25,000 nucleotides of DNA, taken from assembly GCA_019648995.1 (NCBI GenBank), contig BLXT01002163.1, forward strand, positions 153,657-178,656, read 5' to 3'. A model generated the notes under the pieces. The model was not told where the DNA came from. It ran no database searches and saw only the letters and a list, made by a program, of their open reading frames with translations. The DNA is from Plakobranchus ocellatus. Its lineage: Eukaryota > Mollusca > Gastropoda > Plakobranchidae. Below are positions 17,501 through 25,000 of the stretch, piece after piece. Made by a program: the position numbers and the translations under genes. Numbering within the stretch: position 1 is the first letter of the stretch; each line of letters begins with the position of its first letter.

Positions 17501-20500
17501 TGAACCCTTCCTGGATTTTAGAAAGCATGCAAAGGCCTCCGGGCCAGGAAGCAATAGCACAGCAAGAATACATAATGCTAACGTTGCTTTCAGACAGAAT
17601 CCCAGAGATGGACTCTTCCCCTGCAGTTGCCCTTATGGCACCACCTCAGATGCTAAACCAACAACGCCACTTAAAGTAGTTGGAAGAAAAAACTCGCCTT
17701 CGCGAACTCATGTAAGCGAGGATTCACTCCATCGTGAAACTATTCTTCCCAAGCGACATGGATCCAAAATGCAATCTGAAGTTACCGATGGCTGCAGAAA
17801 GAGGGAATATTCAGCTGAACGAGTCGACATTCGTAGTCCTATGGTCGACATGTATGCGTCGAAATTGGACTGTTGGTCGCACGAGCTTTGTGACACTAAT
17901 CAGAGCTCCAACACTGATGGAGATCGCAACGCATCTGCTGTCGAGGCAGGTGTGAGCGTTGAGCAAGCGTACCAGACAGGCGTCATAGACACTCTCAGGT
18001 TGTTCCATGATAATGATGCCTCTGTGTTTCCGCGTGAACGAGCAGCCACTGATTCAGCAGGGCCGATTGGCGCGGCCCAGCCCCAGCTTTCCCCTCCAAT
18101 ACAACAACCCAGCCATCAGGTTGGTGTCCCTGTGAAACGAACGCAAAACTCACGACTTGCGGCCAGCGTGCCAAGGCCTAAGAAATACTTTGCTGACAGT
18201 GAGTCGGAGTGGTCAATAAGTGCGGCAGACTCCGACGAGGATCACATCATCCAAATGGCAAAGTCTTTACCCGCTATTGTTCCTGGCCGGTTTAACAATG
18301 ACCGTGTTTTTGAAAAAATAAGGAGGAACAGCTTGCGAGCTCTGTTTTATGCGGCCAGTATAACAAACATACCTTTCCACAAAAGGCTTCGGTCACTAGA
18401 AGAAGAGGGAGACGGACCACATCGTTTTGAACGAGATGTAAAAGGATCTGTACAACCAAACCGCGACAAAGTTATGTCAAGTATATACGCCAAGCCATGG
18501 CTGGATTTAGAGGCGTCTTCGCGACTGAATAACAACATCGACAAAGATAATTATTCTGAAGCAAACAGGACGAACAATAAATCAAGCGAAGCCAAGTGCA
18601 AAGAACAGAAATCGTCATCAACAGAGCCAATGCAATTAAACGATAGTCTGTACAAAACCGCTGTAGACTCACTAACACCTGGGCCGATGTCTCAAACCGA
18701 GTCAACATTGTCCAAAGCTTGCCAAGAGATCAGTTCAGTTGTGAAACATGCTCTCCAGGACTCATGCAGTGCAAGGGATTGTGTAACCAATCGCAGACCC
18801 TCATTTGATACAGGGACAAACGTGTCAGAAACCCCAGTGTCCAGGAGGCCGCACTTGCAGTTGGTCAAAGGTCCTAACCAAAGTAATTTAATAAAAATAT
18901 GCACTGAGGATGGGGACGAGTTTTGGCTGCTCTCCTCGGAGGCTATGACAAAACTCAATATTTTGCCACTTGGCTGTCCTTTTCAAATTGTTGAACCTGA
19001 TCTTAAAAAGTGTGTTGGCTGTACATGTGACTGCAATACAATGACTTCTCCTAATTCAAACTGTCTAATGGCTTGTTCAAGGCACAGACAAGCTGGAGAC
19101 AGCTCAAGGTACGAGTCATCTCCTCGAGTTTATGAGGAGGAATATTTTATTTCGAAGAACCATCGCAAAGATGGCAATACAGCTTCTACCTCCACTATTT
19201 TTAACGATTTTCCAGAGAGTTATATTCCAAATGGGGAGCAAGATAGAAGTGGCCTTTTGACCGCCACTGAGCCGTGCTACTACTTAACACAAGAGGACTA
19301 TCTTATACCTTCAAGTACGGATAAATGCACGTCAATTCATTCCGATCTTAGAACTTGTGAGGAGCATTCAAGCAAGTGTAAGAAGTGTCAAAAAGACAAG
19401 AAAACTGGTACTCCACTAATTAAAACGATGGGGGGTTCGAGGAAGAAAAAACGAAAGTGTGGAGCCAATGTGAATGCGTCTCACAGGGCCAAGGCTGAAT
19501 TGAGTGCAGAATGCATTCAAAGCCGTTCAGTGTTCGGTAAAGCTGGCGAAGATGATCAGCAATCGATCAAACGTGGGATTAAAAGCAGTAGCGTCGATCC
19601 ATCCTATCTGTCTAAACAAAAAAATAAAAGACGGGCTTTTTCTAGCGTAGATCCCCCGCGTTTCGACAGAGAAAGCAGCTGCATCAATGAGGAGAACAGT
19701 TGTAATAGTCACTGCCTTGAGTCGTGTGATGAGAAGCTACCCATTGAAACGAGGGCTTGTGGTGATCAGGTTGGTACAGATTTAGATGTAGCTATCAACA
19801 ATTATTTTCACAAACACTATGTTGCCCATGGCCGACACCCCAGCCCTTGTAACACGTCTCATCGTGGGGCAAACAAGCTTTGTGAAGGGTTAGGAGATGG
19901 CACGAGGCGCACCTGCAGTTCTAGCACAGATGTGAATGCTCAGAGGCTAGTACCTGGCCCGAAATCAAACAGGGTCGTTAAAACAGACCATTCCAAAGGA
20001 CGCAATTCATCAAAGAGCAGAGAGCCTAGTATCTCAACCAAAAGTACTCACATACATGACACGCTTAGCATTGCTTCTTCCTCGTCGATGGCGTCAGGAG
20101 AAGAATCAATTACTAACAGCATTTTCGATCGCCCAAGCGTAGTCGTGGTTTCTCTGTCAAGCAAAGGTCACAAATCCCCAATAAAAACTGCTCAAATCGA
20201 TATGCCTCAAAAGCACAAAAGCATCCTCTACGACTGGCTGAAATCAGTTGTTCCTCGATCGTTGCTTTCGGCTGTCGGTAAGGAAGAGACCTGCAGCTCT
20301 GATGAGCAACTGATAGACAGAAAAGGTGGGACTTTAGACCCGAAGATGCTCCACAAGTGCCAGTCGCGCCCGCATCCACGGGCATCATCTGCACAACCAT
20401 CTGACAGGCTTCTGGATAATTCGAGTTGTGTGCTCACCACCCCGGACATATCTCTGTGCTCGCCACATTCTCACCTCAATCGCAATTCATCACAATCTGG

Positions 20501-23451
20501 TAACGATGGAACCAAAGAGAGAAAGCGCACTAAAAAGAGAAAAAATGCCATTTGCGATAGAAGTTTAGCTAAGGGGCGTCAGTCACCTACAGCTAGAACG
20601 AATCAAGCTAATGCTTCCCCAACCAAGCACCCAAAGTCTCACATACATACTCCTGAATCACCAAACGTTCTGAGCTCGCGAGATAAACCTAAAGAGTTGG
20701 AGAGTTCTCAAAAACATTCTAAAAAAGGACAGACCAAGAGTCCCATTAAGAAAGGAGTCAAGTTGGATAAACCTGGTGAGATCTTGGACACATTCGATTT
20801 AGGAGAAGGCAACTTGGACTGCACATGTTCCGCCTTTGGCGATGCCAATGAAGATGGTACAAACATCTGTGGAGACAGGGACTCTGATTGTTGTGACCTG
20901 AGGCATGAGAAAGAGTCCTGTGTTGATGCGCCACTTGAATGTCGTAAAGTCAAGAGGAGAGCGAAGGACATATGCATGAGTAATTCTTTTGTCCTAAGTG
21001 AAGCATCCTCTGCTGAAAGTAGTTATCATTCTGCCTGCCAGAATCAAAACGTGGAGACTCTGATGAATCGTTTTGACAGGCTTGTAGCTGATCTTGACAA
21101 TATTTATCAACGCTCTGATAACGCCTCGCCTAAAACTTCATTGCCCATGACGTTTGATACGTTTTTCGATAGAAAAATTATGAGCACTTTCAACTTCCCT
21201 AGCACCAAGCACATTTCGATAAGCGATAAAGAAAGCATGTTGCCACTGGCTCACCGCAAAGAGCGGCCGGTGTCTTTCAATTCAGAATTCCTCAGAGATT
21301 TGAGGTGGGAGACTGTGACTGAACCCATGAACAGGGAAAACGATCTGATGAGGCAGTACGTTTATGGATTGTATGAGACAAGATTGCCCTTTCACAGTAG
21401 CCCCAGCATGCCTTTCATATCGACTCGTGATTGGACAGATTTTAGTGCATCACCTGGGCACTGGAGGAATAATGTGTGGGGAGGTTTGCGCTCCTCAGGA
21501 ATGCCATCTTCAGAGCCGAATCTAGATCTCCACGCAAGCAGAGATTTGTCAGGTCGACAGGCTCTGAGTGTACAACCAAGCTTGAGGTTCGATGAAACCA
21601 ATAACATGTTTTCTATAGAAAATGGCAAAGCTGCCAATAATGAGGGGTTTCATGGCAGGAGCGGAAACCGCTCCAAAGATACCTTTAGGCCTGTTGAGGC
21701 ATCGCAAACTGTGTGTGGGAAATGTGCTAACAAAGGCAATCTAAAAAACAAAGGGTCCAAAGGGAGAAACTTTAACGAGAGTGCCAATAATGGGACGAAT
21801 GGCGATGACTCATCTTCATCCAGGTCTAGCACTGATGAGGACTTTCTTGAGTTTGAGGCTGATGATGGAGGTAATCGTCACGAAACTGCCCGATCCGGAC
21901 CTGGTGGGCATTCTATGAAGGGCGATTTCTCCAGAACTTCCGGTGGGTTACCTGAGGTCAAGGCTGAAAAAGTGTTACTAACAACAGACCTAGAGCAGCG
22001 TCCAGTGGATCTTAGACCCTTTCAAATGGGCGGATCGGGAAATCGCGAGCACTTTCACGGGCCTAGGAGCTCTGCACTTGAGCAGGACACACAATGTTTG
22101 TGCCTTGGGTGTGGATGCCGGTCAAACAACTATCAAAGCAGTCGAAGGCAGGAATTGCTTTCTCGAGCGCCACCCATGGCCACCCGTAATATTAATGGAA
22201 GCGGCAATTTGATCGGGACAAACAACATGGAGGTTTGTGGAGGTTTGGGTCTAAGTGGATTATCATCTAAAGAGAATGCTGGAGGCCACAGCAAGCATAG
22301 TGACGAGGAGTTTGTCTCTGCCATAGAAAACACGTCATCAAACGTACCTTACTGCCACAACATCATGCCCCGCCACATATGGCAAGAGTGCCAAGAGGAG
22401 AACGACACGTGTAATCATCAGCACGACAGCAGCTTCTACGCCCGGAGTGGGCCTGGCGGGTTATTGTCGGGCTACACTCGTGTGAAAGTGGACGATTGTC
22501 TGAGGCATCTAGAGGAGGATCACCCAACACTGTCTGAAAGAGGAGAGTCGGGAATTCACAGGCAGGAGCCATGGAGAATCAGAGGCTCAACCTCCAACGT
22601 TGATTCGCTATCCATGCGAGGTGCCGGAGCAAACTTGCAGTGTTTCAATGGAGCTGTGCACTCAACTCGAGGTCAGGCTCCCAAACAACAGAGAAAGGAG
22701 ATGACACAGTGGTATCATCAGGACATGCGTGATTACAGTAACGGCTTAGACAATACTGCCACAAAAGGAAGAGTGGCGCAGCACACCAACTGCTCCATGG
22801 ATGAGCTCTTCCGCACCGGATCCCTGGAAATGGAGAGTAAGCATAGGAATACTTTGTCTGACTACAAGAGGCATGACTGCGTGTGTCAGAACAATAAGGA
22901 AATAACAAATGTTAATGAGGACGATGAAGATGATGAGGATGAGGATGATGATGATGATGAAGATGATGATGACGAGGATGATGATGACGAACGTGGAGAG
23001 TTCGAGGAGGCAGTGGACGAAAATGACGACGACGCTGAGGATAGTGAAGAGGAAGAGGAGGATGTGGACGATGATGAGGAAGAGATAAACGAGGATGAAA
23101 ATCATAACAGGGAAATAACTGTCTGCCAGGACACTTCGAGAGAAACAAATAAGCAAATGGTGGAGAAGGGATCTACTCAGTGCATGAAGAATCGGCCAGA
23201 GGTCAACAATCACGAAGTTGACATGATGGTTGACAGTAAAATTTCCAACATAACCAAAGGCCGGCTTATCGCAGGAGACCATGCTACAGAACTTGATGCT
23301 GGAGAGGACAGTGAAGAAATGAAGGCTTCCAATAACTCGAGATCCAACCTGAGGCAAAAAAAGTTCTCCTTTGACCAAATAAAGGTTCCTGCCATTGAGA
23401 AAGAGAGGGTTCGCTTTGCTTGTGACGAAAGCGGGGACTGGGCTGAAATTG
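14594..23451 (+). CDS. Gene 2, exon 4: giant 8,858-nt internal exon, mostly disordered
   Basis: The frame is open from the acceptor TATAG|G (14593) to the donor G|GTGAGT (23452). It enters in phase 2 and leaves in phase 1, giving about residues 939-3890 of the protein. No ATG is needed at the left; the frame runs EWFHYPDAQDTSSKAG from the junction. Composition is Ser/Lys/Asn/Arg/Glu-rich and polar. Features in order: poly-Gly (15063-15092); many basic SP-type patches (for example RSPKKRRLRSVRGKENPRSP near 15784-15840); a helical island VVARYERDSQYIKMRQMRLQ (about nt 16533-16592); an island around SDEDHIIQMAKSLPAIVPG (about nt 18228-18290) running on to IRRNSLRALFYAASI; an island ICTEDGDEFWLLSSEAMTKL (about nt 18897-18957) followed by CVGCTCDC; further Cys pairs; an acidic tract (22917-23100); and a final segment RVRFACDESGDWAEI leading into the kinase glycine loop. 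No known domain is recognised before the kinase. Confidence 0.88.
15063..15092 (+). repeat. Poly-glycine run in gene 2
   Basis: Ten consecutive Gly codons (mostly GGG/GGC) after DG and before SSAGGS. The DNA alternates G-rich hexamers, which are slippage-prone and could form a G-quadruplex on the + strand. Confidence 0.95.
22917..23100 (+). repeat. Acidic Asp/Glu tract in gene 2
   Basis: About 60 codons, nearly all GAT, GAC, GAG or GAA, give an almost pure Asp/Glu stretch broken by RGEF, AV, S and IN. It lies about 115 residues before the kinase domain. Such tracts are common in chromatin and nucleolar proteins and in autoinhibitory tails, but the role here is unknown. The opposite strand reads as a long hydrophobic frame, which is a composition effect. 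Confidence 0.95.
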
Positions 23452-24438
23452 GTGAGTTCCGTGTCTGTTTATTGGAGGCAGCCCATATTTTTTTTTAAAT
23501 CTTTTGACGTCAAGTCTTTTGTACCCTCATCAAGCCGCTGGTGACATTACACGGTTGAAGGTCTTTGAAGATTTCAGGGGATTTCCAATAACCTCACTAA
23601 TATCTCCTATAGAAGCAGCGATTAATGTATGATAAAGAAATGCTACTAGTTGCTTTCAATGTAGTAACTGACAAAAGTCCTATAATTAAATTTTGAACCC
23701 TCATGCCCTAGAGTTATTATTTTAACTATTTTTTCTACAAGATCATATCAAAACTTACAAATCTGAGAAGGCATTCTGAAAAAAAGAGGCAGAGATTAGA
23801 GAGAGTAAAAAATCAATCTCTAGATGTATCTGGTTTAAAGATTTCTCTGGAAAAAAAATTTACGCACCAAACTTTTACTTTCGTTTTTTCCTTCGCGGGG
23901 CAGAAAGTTGTTATTATTTCCGGGATGCAGTAAATGCTGCGATTAAGAAATTAAACCAATTTATCTCAAACTCTTTACGTAAAAAAATCTGAATTTTTTT
24001 AAAATTGTTTTAAACCTTTAAGTTTTAATATTATGTCCCCGTAAATCTTTGTTGGCAACATTATCAAATTCAATTCATATTAAGATTTTATCTTTGTACC
24101 TTTCCCTCTGATCTATCTTTCCCTCCTCGATTGTCCAAATTTAGTACTCGCACTTTCCAACCTTTTTTTTTCTTTCTCTCTTAACAAGCCTTTCACAATG
24201 CACTGACGCAAAATACATTATATTTTATTTCAGTCATCAGTTGTCTTCGTTTTCTACGCCCTGCGTTTTCCATACCGCCTTCACCACTAATTCTATTTAC
24301 TTATCTTTCAAGCATTTCAAACTTATTATCTTATGCCAAAGGCAAAGAAAAAACATCAGATACAAACGACAAAGCGCAAATTTTCTCCCTTTATGCAAGC
24401 GTAGCAACTGTTTCTGTCCTCTATTTCCTTATGACTAG
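23452..24438 (+). other. Intron 4 of gene 2
   Basis: 987 nt, phase 1, donor GTGAGT and acceptor ttatgactag. AT-rich; no recognisable repeat or gene was seen. The intron splits the first Gly codon of the kinase glycine loop (G|GA). Confidence 0.8.
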
Positions 24439-24831
24439 GACGTGGCAGTTACGGCTGCGTGTACCTGGGCCTTCTAGACGGCAGCATCGAGGTGGCCATC
24501 AAGGATTTCTACGAGGCGAGCTCTTGGGAGCTGGTGATTCACGAGGCCCGCATGCTCCTGTTCCTCCAGGACACGGGCATCACGCCCCGGCTGTACGGGC
24601 TCCGTCGCCGCTTCGACGTGAGCAAGCAGCCTAGCGAGTACTGCATCATCATGGAGTATTTTGGTGATGGACGCACTCTCTTCAACGTCATGTCCGACAA
24701 AATCCCGCTCCGCACGGAAGAGTGGCTGGACATCGTCGGTCAGTTGGTGGCCGGCTTGCGCCTCATCCACAGGAAAGGCGTGCTCATCAATGACCTCAAA
24801 GCGGACAATATCTTGGTGGATCTTACAAAAG
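24439..24831 (+). CDS. Gene 2, exon 5: N-terminal two-thirds of a protein kinase domain (partial)
   Basis: Joined to exon 4 in phase 1, the start reads IGRGSYGCVYLG, a canonical GxGxxGxV ATP-binding loop. It continues with the beta-3 lysine in EVAIKDF, the alpha-C glutamate in VIHEARMLLFL, a hinge-like CIIMEYFGDGRTL, and the catalytic loop GVLINDLKADNILVD. In that loop the proton-acceptor Asp, Lys and Asn are present, but the usual His-Arg of HRD is Ile-Asn. The conserved Lys, Glu, Asp and Asn suggest an active Ser/Thr- or Tyr-type kinase of the non-RD kind; substrate class cannot be told. The exon ends G|GTAGGC in phase 1. DFG, activation loop and C-lobe lie beyond the window. This exon is GC-richer than the surrounding DNA. 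Confidence 0.88.
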
Positions 24832-25000
24832 GTAGGCACGGTACAAATGTATGTACACTTAGAGCACTTAGCAATGACTGGATAGATTGATGGCAAACGC
24901 AGTAGAGTTAGACAGAGGATAACTTTTATTGAAAGTCCTTAAGTCATGGGCAATAGGCAAGGACAGCATCAACAACTACATGAGGTTAACTGAGAATAGG
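24832..25000 (+). other. Start of intron 5 of gene 2
   Basis: Noncoding sequence after the donor GTAGGC, which is weaker than the gene's other donors. The reading frame closes at a TGA near 24888 if unspliced, so a downstream exon is expected to supply the rest of the kinase domain. Confidence 0.65.

Noticed and set aside
22746..23378. 210-codon minus-strand frame rich in Ile/Leu/Val
   Set aside because: It is the mirror of the GAT/GAG acidic tract of gene 2. The hydrophobic run is a composition effect.
23452..23498. Read-through C-terminus of exon 4 (EFRVCLLEAAHIFF)
   Set aside because: It starts at a consensus GTGAGT donor, and splicing there creates a canonical kinase glycine loop.
307..24831. 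Gene 1 and gene 2 as a single gene
   Set aside because: Gene 1 ends in a stop with an ATTAAA signal about 110 nt later. Gene 2 has its own in-frame stop before a plausible start.
24459..24890. Stand-alone kinase ORF starting at 24459
   Set aside because: That start is a GTG inside the glycine loop. The loop's first Gly is completed by splicing from 23451, and the frame past 24831 runs into intron.

Overview
The window is metazoan nuclear DNA. Coding blocks are split by introns with GT..AG borders and matching phases, noncoding DNA is AT-rich with microsatellites, and there is a tRNA-derived SINE and a decayed LINE. A lophotrochozoan, possibly a mollusc, would fit the invertebrate-type kinase loop (NDLK) and the repeat mix, but nothing seen proves the phylum. 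All supported protein coding is on the + strand.

Layout. (1) 1-306 is the end of an intron. (2) 307-4732 is the very large last coding exon (about 1,475 codons) of gene 1, an unrecognised, basic, mostly disordered protein with six 14-residue tandem repeats. An ATTAAA signal lies at 4842. (3) 4870-8480 is intergenic: pyrimidine-rich simple sequence, a TATC microsatellite, a decayed LINE reverse transcriptase, two hammerhead-like fragments and short dispersed repeats. (4) About 8484-8661 is a putative promoter and leader of gene 2 with a CRE-like site and several short upstream ORFs. (5) 8662 to beyond the window end is gene 2, assembled here as five coding exons: 8662-11277, 11548-11649, 12238-12332, 14594-23451 and 24439-24831. 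Three of the four junctions join in frame at clear consensus sites; the junction after 11649 needs the weaker of two overlapping donors.

Gene 2 would encode more than 4,020 residues: about 3,890 mostly disordered residues with a few compact islands, then a protein kinase domain that starts at the exon 4/5 junction (IGRGSYGCVY glycine loop, VAIK lysine, HEARML glutamate, NDLKADN catalytic loop). The kinase is cut off by the window before its DFG and C-lobe. Its 8,858-nt internal exon is exceptionally long.

The most noteworthy content is this giant kinase with an unrecognised N-terminal region and a non-RD catalytic loop, next to a second giant-exon gene of similar character. No functional link between the two genes can be shown from sequence. 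Family assignments rest on motif reading only; no database search was possible.
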